In this document: positions 8,732-17,267 of the stretch, one piece after another
Position numbering within the stretch: position 1 is the stretch's first letter
Layout: each line of letters starts with the position of its first letter
Assembly: GCA_009775125.1 (NCBI GenBank)
Contig: VSPD01000005.1
Span: forward strand, 1 to 64,000
Length of the DNA stretch: 64,000 nucleotides
DNA from: Muribaculaceae bacterium
GTDB lineage: Bacteria > Bacteroidota > Bacteroidia > Bacteroidales > Muribaculaceae
Direction: 5' to 3'
Position numbers and translations under genes: made by a program
Notes under the pieces: model-generated
Databases searched by the model: none
What the model was told of the DNA's origin: nothing
What the model saw: only the letters and a program-made list of their open reading frames with translations

Positions 8732-9430
8732 ATGCTCCGGTCGTTGCTCATATTCGCTGTGGCTGTCGTAGCGTCCGCGTCGCTTGGCGGATGCAAGGAA
8801 GAAGTGCGCCGATATGTTAAAAATATCGGCGACGGCACCGCCACGCCAACGATGAACACGCTCGACGTGAACACCTTCATCTCCGACTCCGGCTACACTC
8901 GCTATTTCATCACCGCCCCCCTGTGGAGCATGTATGAGGACGCTCCCGAGCCGTTCTGGCTCTTTCCCGACGGTATCGAGCTCGAACAGTACGACCGCTC
9001 GCTGCAAGTGGCCGCCACCATGCGTTGCGACTCCGCGCGCTACCTCAGCCAGAAACGCATATGGAGGCTCGACGGCAACGTCGTGATGGTCAACACCCAA
9101 CGCGACAGTTTCCTCACCCAGCAAGTATTCTGGGACCAAATGAAACGCGAGGTATATTCCGACTCGTTTGTTCACATCGTGCGCTCCGACCGAATTATCG
9201 AAGGCTACGGATTCTCGTCAAACGAACAAATCACAGCCTACACCGTAAACCGCCCCACAGGCATCTTCCCGGTGGAACGCGCCGCCAAACCGGCCGCCGC
9301 ACCCGACACTGTTCAAAATACACCCGACTCGCTGTCGGCTCCCGCCCGACGCCGCCGCGCCGTAAGCCGCCGCCCGGCATCGGCAACTCCTCAATCGGCC
9401 CCGGCCGCACTCACGCCCGCAAATCAATAG
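8732..9430 (+). CDS. lptC: LptC-like LPS export lipoprotein
   Basis: A 232-aa lipoprotein (lipobox LGGC, Cys about residue 21) with the LptC/OstA pattern of short beta strands: MYEDAPEPFWLFPDGIELE, ALARYLSQ-like linkers, then WRLDGNVVMVN and a later SDRIIEGYGF. It should bridge LptBFG to the periplasmic LPS conduit. A C-terminal extension of about 50 residues is rich in Pro, Ala and Arg and is probably disordered. It follows the barrel gene by 24 bp. Assignment rests on pattern and conserved neighbourhood. Confidence 0.75.
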   Translation: MLRSLLIFAVAVVASASLGGCKEEVRRYVKNIGDGTATPTMNTLDVNTFISDSGYTRYFITAPLWSMYEDAPEPFWLFPDGIELEQYDRSLQVAATMRCDSARYLSQKRIWRLDGNVVMVNTQRDSFLTQQVFWDQMKREVYSDSFVHIVRSDRIIEGYGFSSNEQITAYTVNRPTGIFPVERAAKPAAAPDTVQNTPDSLSAPARRRRAVSRRPASATPQSAPAALTPANQ

Positions 9431-9460
9431 AAGCAAGCAGGCTAAAATGAAAATATGCGC

Positions 9461-9502
9461 CGGCTTACTTTATAACTTATAACTTATACTTAGCACTTAG
9501 TT
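9461..9502. repeat. AACTTATA-type short repeat spacer
   Basis: TATAACTTATAACTTATACT followed by TAGCACTTAG precedes the CNNM gene. It is one more short degenerate tandem word specific to this spacer. Confidence 0.4.
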
Positions 9503-9503
9503 A

Positions 9504-10763
9504 ATGACCTCCTGGTTAATCATATCCCTTGTCTCGCTTATACTCAGCGCCCTGTTCTCAGGTACTGAAATAGCATATGTCACAGCCGACCGTGTCCGCG
9601 TGGAAATCGACATGAAACGCGGCGGCATAATCGGATCCATACTCAACCGCTTTTACAGCCACTCTGAGTTTTTCATATCATCGATTCTTGTCGGCAACAA
9701 TGTCGTGCTCGTAATCTACGGTATGGGCACAGCCGCATTGCTCGAGCCTTGGATAAAAACCTGGACCGACAGCGAGGCCGTAGTGCTTCTTGTGCAGACC
9801 CTCATATCCACAGGCATAATCCTCCTTGCCGGAGAGTTCATTCCAAAGACCATTTTTAGAATCAACCCCAACAGTTCCATAAAAGTGATGGCCGTGCCCA
9901 TCTATATCTTTTATATCCTGTTCTATCCCCTCTCGCTTTTTGCCACATGGCTCTCGAAAATGCTTATGCGCCTTGCAGGCATTAAGGACAAGAACGTTCG
10001 CCTCGGCCTCATTTCCATCGGCGACCTCAACGACTATCTCGAAGAAACTATCGACAGCCTCGAAGACAAAAAGGAAACAGTCGAGACGGAAGTTAAACTT
10101 TTCCAAAACGCCCTCGACTTCTCGTCGACCCATCTGCGCGATTGCATGACGCCGCGCAACGAAATAGTGGCCGTCGACATCAACGACACCTCCTACAAAG
10201 AACTCTCCGACCTGTTCACCCGCACAGGCCGCTCCAAAATCATCGTTTACGACGGAGAAATCGACAACATCGCCGGATATATCCACGTGTCGGAGCTTTT
10301 CGACCCCGCCACAAATTGGCGTCAGAAAATAAAACCCGTGGTATTCGCTCCCGAAACCCTCCTTGCCAACAAAATGATGAAGCGTCTGCTCAACGAAAAA
10401 CGCTCCATCGCCGTCGTTGTCGACGAATTCGGCGGCATGGCAGGCCTCGTGACCCTCGAAGACCTTGTGGAGGAAATATTCGGCGACATCCAGGACGAGC
10501 ACGACAAGACACGCCTTGTGATGCGCTCTATCGACGAAAACACATACGAATTCTCCGGCCGATGCGAAATCACCTCCATCAACGAAAAATTCGACCTTGA
10601 CCTTCCCGAAAGCGAAGACTACCAGACCATTGCAGGCTACATCCTCAACGCCACCGGCGCCATCCCCGCCGAGGGCGACGACGTGCTCCTCGGCCAATAC
10701 TCCTTCCACATCCTCAAAAAATCGGCCAACCGCCTCCTCCTCCTCCGCGTCACCAAAATCTAA
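9504..10763 (+). CDS. CNNM/CorC-HlyC family membrane protein with CBS pair
   Basis: A 419-aa protein with three regions. Residues 1 to about 180 form a CNNM (DUF21) membrane domain with several helices (FSGTEIAYVTA). About 200-320 is a CBS domain pair (DCMTPRNEIVAVD and VVDEFGGMAGLVTLEDLVEEI). About 335-419 is the CorC/HlyC C-terminal domain (GYILNATGAIPAEGDDV). Family members are linked to Mg2+ transport or efflux; the related GldE is found in Bacteroidetes. Precise role unknown. Last gene of the conserved coaX cluster before the accessory block. Confidence 0.88.
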   Translation: MTSWLIISLVSLILSALFSGTEIAYVTADRVRVEIDMKRGGIIGSILNRFYSHSEFFISSILVGNNVVLVIYGMGTAALLEPWIKTWTDSEAVVLLVQTLISTGIILLAGEFIPKTIFRINPNSSIKVMAVPIYIFYILFYPLSLFATWLSKMLMRLAGIKDKNVRLGLISIGDLNDYLEETIDSLEDKKETVETEVKLFQNALDFSSTHLRDCMTPRNEIVAVDINDTSYKELSDLFTRTGRSKIIVYDGEIDNIAGYIHVSELFDPATNWRQKIKPVVFAPETLLANKMMKRLLNEKRSIAVVVDEFGGMAGLVTLEDLVEEIFGDIQDEHDKTRLVMRSIDENTYEFSGRCEITSINEKFDLDLPESEDYQTIAGYILNATGAIPAEGDDVLLGQYSFHILKKSANRLLLLRVTKI

Positions 10764-10769
10764 GCCCCC

Positions 10770-10982
10770 ATGGACAAATATAAAATCCCATATTTAAATA
10801 TGATAATTCGAAAATTTGCCGAGCGATACAATCTTTCGCTCGATAAAACATTCGACTATCTGTTCAGACATGGCGGAATAAAATACCTTGTAGACTATTA
10901 TAATACCGAGCACCTTCTTCCTGTCGATGACACAATCGATGAATTGGTTCTCACTTGCCGGGATGCAGGAGGAGCCTTGTAA
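10770..10982 (+). CDS. DUF3791-like small protein, partner of DUF3990
   Basis: A 70-aa helical protein. The pattern YNLSLDKTFDYL, GGIKYLVDYYNTEHLL and DDTIDELV matches the DUF3791 family as I know it, which is often encoded beside DUF3990 proteins. Its TAA stop shares one base with the ATG of the next gene (TAATG), so the two are probably coupled. It starts only 7 bp after the CNNM stop, yet base composition becomes AT-richer here, suggesting insertion into a conserved neighbourhood. An antitoxin or accessory role is inference. Confidence 0.65.
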   Translation: MDKYKIPYLNMIIRKFAERYNLSLDKTFDYLFRHGGIKYLVDYYNTEHLLPVDDTIDELVLTCRDAGGAL

Positions 10983-11464
10983 TGCGACTTTTCCACGGCA
11001 CCAACATAGATTTTGGTGAAATATGTTTCGACAAATGTCTCCCTTATAAAGATTTCGGACAAGGTTTCTATTTGACCGACATTCGGGAACAGGCTCATAA
11101 TATGGCTTTAAGAAAAGCCCGCCATGGAGGAAATCCAATCGTTCAAGAATACGAAATCGAAGATTCAATCTTTACAGAATTATCGGATTGCAATATCCTT
11201 AAATTCGATTCACCTTCCGAGGATTGGGCAAGGTTCATTATAGCAAATAGAGAAAGACGCATCCCCCCTTTTGAACACTGTTATGATATTGTAATTGGTC
11301 CTGTTGCAGACGATGGTGTTGCCTATGTACTCAGTCGTTACATTGAGGGATCTTTTTCAATAGCAGACGTTGTACGCGAATTGCAGTTTTCTCATCTCAA
11401 CAGCCAATATATGTTTGCCACCGAAAAAGCAATCAAACACTTGAAACGCATACGCCATGAGTAA
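10982..11464 (+). CDS. DUF3990 ADP-ribosyltransferase-like protein
   Basis: A 160-aa protein with features of the DUF3990 group, an ADP-ribosyltransferase-like fold. It begins MRLFHGTN with His5; a second block DFGQGFYLT holds Tyr30; a third block near the end, SQYMFATEKAI, holds Glu148. This H-Y-E order fits diphtheria-toxin-class transferases. ATG 10982 was chosen over an upstream in-frame codon because it couples to the previous stop and gives the family N-terminus. It overlaps the next small gene by 8 bp. Target and toxicity are unknown; a toxin-antitoxin or defence role is inferred. Confidence 0.7.
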   Translation: MRLFHGTNIDFGEICFDKCLPYKDFGQGFYLTDIREQAHNMALRKARHGGNPIVQEYEIEDSIFTELSDCNILKFDSPSEDWARFIIANRERRIPPFEHCYDIVIGPVADDGVAYVLSRYIEGSFSIADVVRELQFSHLNSQYMFATEKAIKHLKRIRHE

Positions 11465-11672
11465 AGATGAAATTCGTAAATACCTCATATCAGATATTAT
11501 TAATAAAGTTACGGAATATATAATAGAAGACACAGGTTGCGACATTACATCAGCCCTGTCTATATTATATCAATCACCGGTCATAAAATGGCTACAAGAC
11601 CCCGAGGAAGATTTAACCTCAAAAAGTCCGGCTTACATCTATGAATTAATCAAACGTTCTTCACATCAATAA
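11457..11672 (+). CDS. Small helical protein, third member of DUF3990 unit
   Basis: A 71-aa protein with no certain family. It carries the pattern SDIINKVTEYIIEDTG, then ALSILYQSPVIKWLQDP, then SPAYIYELIK, which I have seen in short proteins encoded with DUF3990/DUF3791 genes. Its start overlaps the DUF3990 stop by 8 bp, so translation is likely coupled. It is predicted to be cytoplasmic, with no signal or membrane segment. A role as immunity or regulatory subunit is inference from position and size. Confidence 0.55.
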   Translation: MSKDEIRKYLISDIINKVTEYIIEDTGCDITSALSILYQSPVIKWLQDPEEDLTSKSPAYIYELIKRSSHQ

Positions 11673-11678
11673 ATCAAA

Positions 11679-12101
11679 ATGGACGAAGACTGCCACGACA
11701 AATTGCACAACTACATACCGAAACCGCTGGAAAACGCCCAAGAAAACACATGTAAAGATAACGCTGTGGCATGTGAATCCAAGTGTAGCAACGACAGTAC
11801 GGACACCAATAAGAGTTGGCTCGACATAGATGACAACCATCTCATATTTGGCTTTGCGGTTGCCGGTGCCGCGTTTGTATCTTGGCTTATACAACGTTGT
11901 GCTATTTATTTCTTAAATCCGTCCCCCAATAAATGCGGTTATACGGAATTGGGCACAGCATCTATTCTTATTATACTTTCAGGAGTATTGGCGTCTATTT
12001 GTGAAAGCAAGTATCGATTGGTGGAGTATATTGCGTTTGCATTTACTATCGCCAACATAATGATGGTTGCAATATCTGTATTTCAAAAAATATTCGACTA
12101 A
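11679..12101 (+). CDS. Accessory membrane protein, unknown
   Basis: A 140-aa protein I do not recognise. The first ~48 residues are polar and contain four Cys (CHDK, TCKD, ACESKC). After that come three likely membrane helices: FGFAVAGAAFVSWLI, ASILIILSGVLASI and IAFAFTIANIMMVAISV. It follows the DUF3990 unit by 6 bp in the same orientation and shares its AT-rich composition, so it may be co-transcribed and belong to the same accessory block. A membrane effector is one possibility; nothing in the sequence proves it. Confidence 0.55.
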   Translation: MDEDCHDKLHNYIPKPLENAQENTCKDNAVACESKCSNDSTDTNKSWLDIDDNHLIFGFAVAGAAFVSWLIQRCAIYFLNPSPNKCGYTELGTASILIILSGVLASICESKYRLVEYIAFAFTIANIMMVAISVFQKIFD

Positions 12102-12130
12102 GGGCACAAGCCGAAAATGCGGGCATGGAA

Positions 12131-12246
12131 GCGCGTATGCGCTTCAAGACAGTAGCCGGAGGTGGAGCGGTAGCGGAACCCCCGGTATGAGCATTGGAAT
12201 CATTCGCGGTATTGGAGCGAGCGGCAGCGTAGCGTTCGATAATACC
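12131..12246 (+). repeat. ~117-bp dispersed structured repeat, copy A
   Basis: This non-coding stretch aligns with two other copies at 32621-32736 and, inverted, at 32738-32854. Shared modules are a small CGCGTATGCG hairpin, a larger hairpin CCGGAGGTGG...CCCCCGG, and GCGGTATTGGAGCG followed by AGCGTTCGA. The copies differ in sequence but keep the hairpins. The rest of 12102-12390 holds further hairpins (CCGGGCTTG...CAAACCCGG) and no gene. Confidence 0.75.
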
Positions 12247-12390
12247 AAACTTAATACGAGGCACAGCTTCGCAGTGCTTTTTTATACACATAACAGACCG
12301 GGCTTGTCGGCATTCTGCCTCCAAACCCGGTTACCCAAGGAATCACGGCTTCACCGTGGCTAACTTGCGAAAAGTTTTATAAACAGTACA

Positions 12391-12437
12391 AAACAACGAG
12401 CGGATGACCGTCGGGGTCATCCGCTCGTTGTTTTTTA
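12391..12437. terminator. Strong intrinsic terminator downstream of ftsK
   Basis: A near-perfect stem AACAACGAGCGGATGACC / GGTCATCCGCTCGTTGTT with a 5-nt loop. On the plus strand it is followed by TTTTTT and on the minus strand by a run of T after the stem as well (AAAACAACG on plus), so it can serve both ftsK (minus) and the accessory block (plus). Confidence 0.85.
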
Positions 12438-12452
12438 TGAGATGCCGTTTAA

Positions 12453-15110
12453 TTAGCCTTGGCCGAGCATTTGCTCGAGGGTCATGATGTCGACGAGGAT
12501 GGTGCGAGGCTTGGAGCCGTTGACGGGGCCGACGATGCCGGCGGCTTCCAGCTGGTCCATGAGGCGACCCGCACGGTTGTAGCCGAGGTTGAACTGGCGC
12601 TGTATCGACGACGTGGAGCCTACCTGACGTCCGACAACGAAACGTGCCACCTCGTCGAACTTCGGGTCGCGCTCGCCCGATGGGCCGGCTATCGGCGCGT
12701 CGCCCTCGGCCATAGGCACTTCGGGCAGCAGGTAAGGCTCGGCGAATCCGGCCTGGTCGTTGATGCTTTCGGTAATGGCCTTTACCTCGGGGGTGGATAT
12801 GAACGGGCACTGCATGCGCTCCATCTTGTCATTTTCCTTAAACAGCATGTCGCCGCGGCCGATAAGACGGTGCGCGCCGGGCTGGTCGAGGATAATCATC
12901 GAGTCCATGCGGCCTGCCACCTTGAATGCCATACGGCCGGGGCAGTTGGTTTTGATACCGCCTGTGAGCACCTGCGCCGACGGGCGTTGTGTGGCTATGA
13001 TGAGGTGGATGCCCACGGCACGCGCTTTCTGCACAAGACGCTGGATTGGCTGCTCCACTTCCTTCACCTGCATGATAAGGTCGGCAAACTCATCAATGAC
13101 GACAACGATGTAAGGCATGAAGAAATGCCCGTCGTTGGGGTTGAGCTCGCGGCGCGAGAACATGGCGTTGTAGTCGGTGATTTTCACCACGCCGGCCGAT
13201 TGCAGGAGTTTGTAGCGGTTTTCCATCTCGACGACAAGCGAGTTGAGCGTGGCCACGGCCTTCGACATGTCGGTGATGATAGGCTGCGGGTCGGTCTCGT
13301 TCTCATATTCTGTCGACAGCATGGCTATGTAATGGCGTTCGAGACGCTTGTAGTGGCTGAACTCTACCATCTTGGGGTCGATCATCACGAATTTGAGTTC
13401 CGACGGATGCTTTTTATAAAGCAACGAGGCTATTATGGCGTTAAGGCCTACCGACTTACCTGTACCTGTGGTACCGGCCACGAGCATGTGCGGAATCTTG
13501 GCAAGGTCGACGATAAACACGTCGTTGGAAATAGTCAGGCCGATAGCCATGGGCAGTTCGGCGTCACATTCCTGGAACTGGCGCGAGGTTATCACCGAAT
13601 GCATCGACACCATACGGGGCTTGCCGTTTGGCACCTCGATGCCTATCGTGCCCTTTCCGGGGATAGGCGCGATGATGCGGATACCGGTGGCGGCAAGTTT
13701 CATGGCGATATCTTCTTCGAGCCGCTTGATCTGGGCGATGCGGATGCCTTCGGCGGGCACAATCTCGTAGAGCGTGACAGTGGGGCCGACTGTGGCCTCG
13801 ATACGCACAATCTCAATTTTGTATTCGCGCAGGGTGCGGATAATGCGGTCTTTGTTTTCTTCGAGCTCCTCGCGGTTTATCTCGCGCTGGTCGGTAGATT
13901 CGACAAGGAGGTCGGTCGACGGCATGCGGTAATAGCTCAACTCGGCGCGATGGTCGAAAAGGCCTTTTTCCACCTCGGGAAGCCGCGTCTCCGTAGATGC
14001 CGCGGCTTCAATCTCGGGCGCGGCCACAATAAAGTCGCTTGTCTCGGGCCGGTCGGTTTTCTCAGCCTTGCGGGCGGGCGACATGGCTTGGTCGTCGGGC
14101 TCGTCGATCATGAAAGATTCGTCGAGAGTGGCAGCCGTAAGGTCGATATGTGCGGATTGTCCGGCTGCCGCGGGCTGTTGCTCCGGCGCGGGCGTGGCCG
14201 CTTCGTCGGAATCAGGCGTGGCGGCAGCTTCCGGTTCGCCGCTCACGGTGTCGAGCGTGCGGCTGCGACGCGTGGCAAGCTCCTGTCGGGCACGGATACG
14301 CGCCACAGCGGAGCGTCCTTTGCGCCAGGCCACAATCAACTCGTTGAGGTAGACGCACACCACGGCAAGCACAAGCAGAGCCGACACAATCAATGCGCCG
14401 AGCACCGTGGCATGTTCAATAAGGAACTTGTTGAGATAGCGTCCATGCACACCGCCCCAGCATATTTCGGTGGCGGCCGTGTAAGTCACAAGGCCGGCTA
14501 CGGTGGAGACCGTGATGGCTACAAGCAGTGTCTTGAACGTAAGCGACCAAAACCGGCATTTTTTTATGCCGAACAGCGAAAAGGCTATCAGCCAAAGATA
14601 TACAAAGACTACGAGAACTCCCAATCCGAGAGTGTCGGCAAACAGGACCTGCGACAGCCATGCGCCCCACCCTCCTGCCACATTTTCAACCGGAGCAGCT
14701 TCCGAGCCAAGGATGCCTACGGGCGAATTTATCACCTCGCTTTGGTCGATTGCTCCGTTTTTGTAAAACGAGGCAAAGGCGATAAGCACAAATACGGATA
14801 TAAGCAGGAGCGCGCCGCCGATAAACACTCGTGTGCCTCGGTTTTTGAAAAAGCGCACCACGGCATTGTCTGTGAAATTTAACGGCTCGCGGGGTTGACG
14901 GGGCTTTGCCGAACCCTCTCCGGCACGTTGCTCAGAGTCTTTGCGCCGAGTGTCGGCCTGAGCCTCCGTGCCCGAGTCGCGGTTAAGAATTGTTATGGTC
15001 TGTTTCTCTCGGACCGTGTCGTTGTCACGCATCCGTCGCTGACGGCGACGCATTTCCCTGTCGGGATCGTAGCCGTCGAGCATAATATCCATTTCGTCGT
15101 CTTGCTGCAT
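12453..15110 (-). CDS. ftsK: DNA translocase FtsK/SpoIIIE
   Basis: An 885-aa ATP-driven DNA pump for chromosome segregation at the septum. After a charged N-terminus come four membrane helices (about 95-250), an acidic/Pro linker to about 390, then the motor: alpha/beta domains with Walker A GTTGTGKS and Walker B IVVVIDEFADL. The C-terminal gamma winged-helix domain (STSSIQRQFNLGYNRAGRLMDQLE), which in E. coli reads KOPS sites, is present. A terminator follows at 12391-12437. The long open frame on the opposite strand is a shadow. Confidence 0.96.
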   Translation of the reverse strand: MQQDDEMDIMLDGYDPDREMRRRQRRMRDNDTVREKQTITILNRDSGTEAQADTRRKDSEQRAGEGSAKPRQPREPLNFTDNAVVRFFKNRGTRVFIGGALLLISVFVLIAFASFYKNGAIDQSEVINSPVGILGSEAAPVENVAGGWGAWLSQVLFADTLGLGVLVVFVYLWLIAFSLFGIKKCRFWSLTFKTLLVAITVSTVAGLVTYTAATEICWGGVHGRYLNKFLIEHATVLGALIVSALLVLAVVCVYLNELIVAWRKGRSAVARIRARQELATRRSRTLDTVSGEPEAAATPDSDEAATPAPEQQPAAAGQSAHIDLTAATLDESFMIDEPDDQAMSPARKAEKTDRPETSDFIVAAPEIEAAASTETRLPEVEKGLFDHRAELSYYRMPSTDLLVESTDQREINREELEENKDRIIRTLREYKIEIVRIEATVGPTVTLYEIVPAEGIRIAQIKRLEEDIAMKLAATGIRIIAPIPGKGTIGIEVPNGKPRMVSMHSVITSRQFQECDAELPMAIGLTISNDVFIVDLAKIPHMLVAGTTGTGKSVGLNAIIASLLYKKHPSELKFVMIDPKMVEFSHYKRLERHYIAMLSTEYENETDPQPIITDMSKAVATLNSLVVEMENRYKLLQSAGVVKITDYNAMFSRRELNPNDGHFFMPYIVVVIDEFADLIMQVKEVEQPIQRLVQKARAVGIHLIIATQRPSAQVLTGGIKTNCPGRMAFKVAGRMDSMIILDQPGAHRLIGRGDMLFKENDKMERMQCPFISTPEVKAITESINDQAGFAEPYLLPEVPMAEGDAPIAGPSGERDPKFDEVARFVVGRQVGSTSSIQRQFNLGYNRAGRLMDQLEAAGIVGPVNGSKPRTILVDIMTLEQMLGQG

Positions 15111-15170
15111 ATTGTGAGGAGATTTTAGAGTTTAAGTTCGTCGTTGGGTGTTGATTGTCTGCCGATTAAA

Positions 15171-15815
15171 TCATATGTCGGTGAGGCGCGATATCATATC
15201 TTCGGGATCGGGCGCGCCAAACACCGCGCTTCCCGCCACCACAATATCCACGCCGGCGGCGGCAAGAGCCGGAGCGGTGTCGATATTCACGCCGCCATCC
15301 ACTTCGATAAGAGCCTGCGAGCCCGTTTCTTCGATAAGGGCACGAAGACGCGCCACCTTGGCAAGAGTGTTGGGGATGAATTTCTGCCCTCCGAAACCGG
15401 GATTGACACTCATAAGGAGCACCATATGCACATCTGCAATCACGTCGCGGAGCATTTCCACGGGTGTCGACGGGTTGAGCGTAACGGCAGGCAACATTCC
15501 GGCATCGCGTATTGCGTGAATCGTGCGGTCGAGATGGAGGCAGGCCTCCTGATGCACGTTCATTATAGCCGCGCCGGCGTCGCGGCACTGCGAGATATAG
15601 TTTTCGGGGTGCACAATCATAAGATGCACGTCGAGAGGCTTCTCAGCCTTCGAAGCCACGGCCTTTATTACCGGGAACCCGAACGATATATTCGGAACAA
15701 ACACGCCGTCCATCACATCGAGATGGAAATATCCGGCGCGTGAGCGGTTTACCATCTCCACATCGCGGTCGAGGTGGAGGAAATCGGCGGAGAGAAGTGA
15801 GGGAGCGACAATCAT
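15171..15815 (-). CDS. rpe: Ribulose-phosphate 3-epimerase
   Basis: Interconverts ribulose-5-phosphate and xylulose-5-phosphate in the pentose phosphate pathway; 214 aa, normal TIM-barrel length. Motifs: APSLLSADFLHL at the N-terminus, FHLDVMDGVFVPN with the metal-binding His/Asp, HLMI, SVNPGFGGQKF and EVDGGVN. The phosphate-binding AGSAVFG is near the end. It lies 60 bp upstream of ftsK in the same direction. Confidence 0.96.
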   Translation of the reverse strand: MIVAPSLLSADFLHLDRDVEMVNRSRAGYFHLDVMDGVFVPNISFGFPVIKAVASKAEKPLDVHLMIVHPENYISQCRDAGAAIMNVHQEACLHLDRTIHAIRDAGMLPAVTLNPSTPVEMLRDVIADVHMVLLMSVNPGFGGQKFIPNTLAKVARLRALIEETGSQALIEVDGGVNIDTAPALAAAGVDIVVAGSAVFGAPDPEDMISRLTDI

Positions 15816-15857
15816 TATTTTAGTTTTGAGTTGTGTAGTTTGGAAGTTGGGAAGATT

Positions 15858-15902
15858 TCGAATAATTGAATATTCGATTACTCGATTACTCGAATATTAG
15901 TA
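15858..15902. repeat. CGAATATTCGA-type short repeat spacer
   Basis: ATATTCGATTACTCGATTAC and TCGAATATTAG form a degenerate 9-10 bp repeat between the DedA gene and rpe. Similar words fill 40447-40500. Confidence 0.45.
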
Positions 15903-15903
15903 A

Positions 15904-16572
15904 TCAGTCCTTTATCTCGTGTTTTTTGAAAGCATTGTAGAGGATTACGCCGACACATATCAAAAGGATTGCGAGGCCGGCATATGTGAGGTAGGTATTG
16001 TAATGCTCAACCTGCTCGATGAGGTGGTCGAGGGGCACGAACTGTGCCAGCCACCATCCGAGAGCGGCAAGAATACCGTTCCACACCAACGCGCCGAGAG
16101 ACGTAAACACGCAGAATGTGCCGATGTTCATTTTCGCCAGACCGGCGGGAATGGATATAAGCTGGCGCACGGCAGGAATCAACCGGCCCACGAATGTGGA
16201 TATTGCGCCGTGGTCGTCGAAATAACGTTCGGCTTTTTCCACTTTCTGCTGATTGATAAGACACGCATGGCCAACGCGGGAATTAGCGAAAGCATACACC
16301 ACGGGGCGTCCGATCCACAGCGAGAGGAAGTAATTGACCAAAGCGCCGACAAGAGCGCCGGCTGTGGCCACTACCACCACCATGAATACATTCATGTCGC
16401 CACGTTGGGCCGCAAGATAAGCGGCCGGCGGCACCACCAGCTCCGACGGAAAGGGTATGAACGAACTTTCAATCACCATGAATATGAACACGAACCAATA
16501 GTTGGCGTTCTCTACAAACCAGTTAAAAAACGTAGTGGCATCGAAAAGAGCCAGCGGAATCATCAAATCCAT
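15904..16572 (-). CDS. DedA family membrane protein
   Basis: A 222-aa polytopic membrane protein of the DedA/VTT (SNARE-associated) family, whose members include undecaprenyl-phosphate and phospholipid flippases. The signature is clear: ESSFIPFPSELVVPPAAYLA, the glycine-rich AGALVGALVNYFLSLWIGR, and FVGRLIPAVRQLISIPAGLAKM with conserved Arg and Pro. A final helix precedes a basic tail (KKHEIKD). A minus-strand TAnnTTTG box lies 47 bp upstream. Exact substrate is not predictable. Confidence 0.9.
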   Translation of the reverse strand: MDLMIPLALFDATTFFNWFVENANYWFVFIFMVIESSFIPFPSELVVPPAAYLAAQRGDMNVFMVVVVATAGALVGALVNYFLSLWIGRPVVYAFANSRVGHACLINQQKVEKAERYFDDHGAISTFVGRLIPAVRQLISIPAGLAKMNIGTFCVFTSLGALVWNGILAALGWWLAQFVPLDHLIEQVEHYNTYLTYAGLAILLICVGVILYNAFKKHEIKD

Positions 16573-16618
16573 AATTTATCAGTTTTGCACAGCCGGACAG
16601 TCCCCGGCATATAGGGTG

Positions 16619-16626
16619 CAAAAGTA
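16619..16626 (-). promoter_or_regulatory. Bacteroidales -7 box for the DedA gene
   Basis: The minus strand reads TACTTTTG, a match to TAnnTTTG, 47 bp upstream of the DedA start. The -33 element is not convincing. Confidence 0.45.
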
Positions 16627-16696
16627 CGAAATAATTTCGATAATAGCCCACACATCACAGGTAAAAAATTTGACAAATATTCCTATTATAAAGAAA

Positions 16697-16867
16697 AATA
16701 GGCGCGCCTTCGCGGCGAACCTATCGATCCATTATGTTATTTCTTTTATTTATATTATCAATTATCGACCGTAAAGCCGGCAAATAATATAAAATCCATT
16801 TGTCATATGCGTTATATGGCCTTTGGAGCCTGAAAATAACATAATCCTAAATAATCCTAAATTAAAT
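16697..16867 (-). ncRNA. Possible small RNA, promoter to terminator
   Basis: The 16573-17041 spacer has no supported gene. On the minus strand TATCTTTG (16874-16881) matches the TAnnTTTG -7 box, and about 170 nt downstream a hairpin with stem ends TAGG/CCTA and inner CGCC/GGCG (16699-16723) is followed by TTTTTCTTT. Together they outline a transcript of about 170 nt that resembles no RNA I recognise. It could instead be a long leader terminator of the DedA gene. Confidence 0.3.
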
Positions 16868-17041
16868 TTTGTGCAAAGATACAAATTTTGCCGCTACTTT
16901 TTGGCTTTTTATCTTAAAATTGCTAAATTTCACCATAAAATTAACATTTACTAACACACATATGCAATATATTCGCCCATAAAAACACCGAACTTTGCGT
17001 TGCAAACAAAACCAAGACATAAACTTAATATCTCTTCTGTC

Positions 17042-17263
17042 ATGAACAACCCTGTTATCCTTTCTTCACGTGTGATCGACACCATCAACTCTCTGCCCGA
17101 AACCGAACGCATCGCCGTGGCAAGCGCAATCTCGGCACAACTCATTCTCGGCGCCGACGCCTCATCGGCTCTCTCCCCGATCGAGAATATGCTTTTCTCG
17201 ATGATCTGCTCCTATGTGCGCCACGACACAGCACAATACGAACGGATAATGACAAATTACTAA
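17042..17263 (+). CDS. Small hypothetical protein
   Basis: A 73-aa cytoplasmic protein, mostly helical, that I cannot assign. It contains VIDTINSLPETERIAVASAI and a C-terminal MICSYVRHDTAQYERI. The coding bias (GC-rich third positions) matches that of neighbours while both flanks are AT-rich, which supports it as a real gene. ATG 17042 is preferred to an upstream in-frame start lying in AT-rich DNA. Its partner downstream at 17346 is of similar unknown type. A phage-derived or regulatory origin is possible but not shown. Confidence 0.55.
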   Translation: MNNPVILSSRVIDTINSLPETERIAVASAISAQLILGADASSALSPIENMLFSMICSYVRHDTAQYERIMTNY

Positions 17264-17267
17264 TGAC

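Noticed and set aside
12459..14882. Open frame of about 800 codons on the plus strand opposite ftsK
   Set aside because: It lies wholly antisense to a complete ftsK gene and its translation has no domain or export signal; GC-rich codon structure creates such shadows.
16502..16774. 90-codon frame across the DedA start
   Set aside because: It runs antisense to the DedA gene and into AT-rich non-coding DNA, with a composition unlike neighbouring genes.
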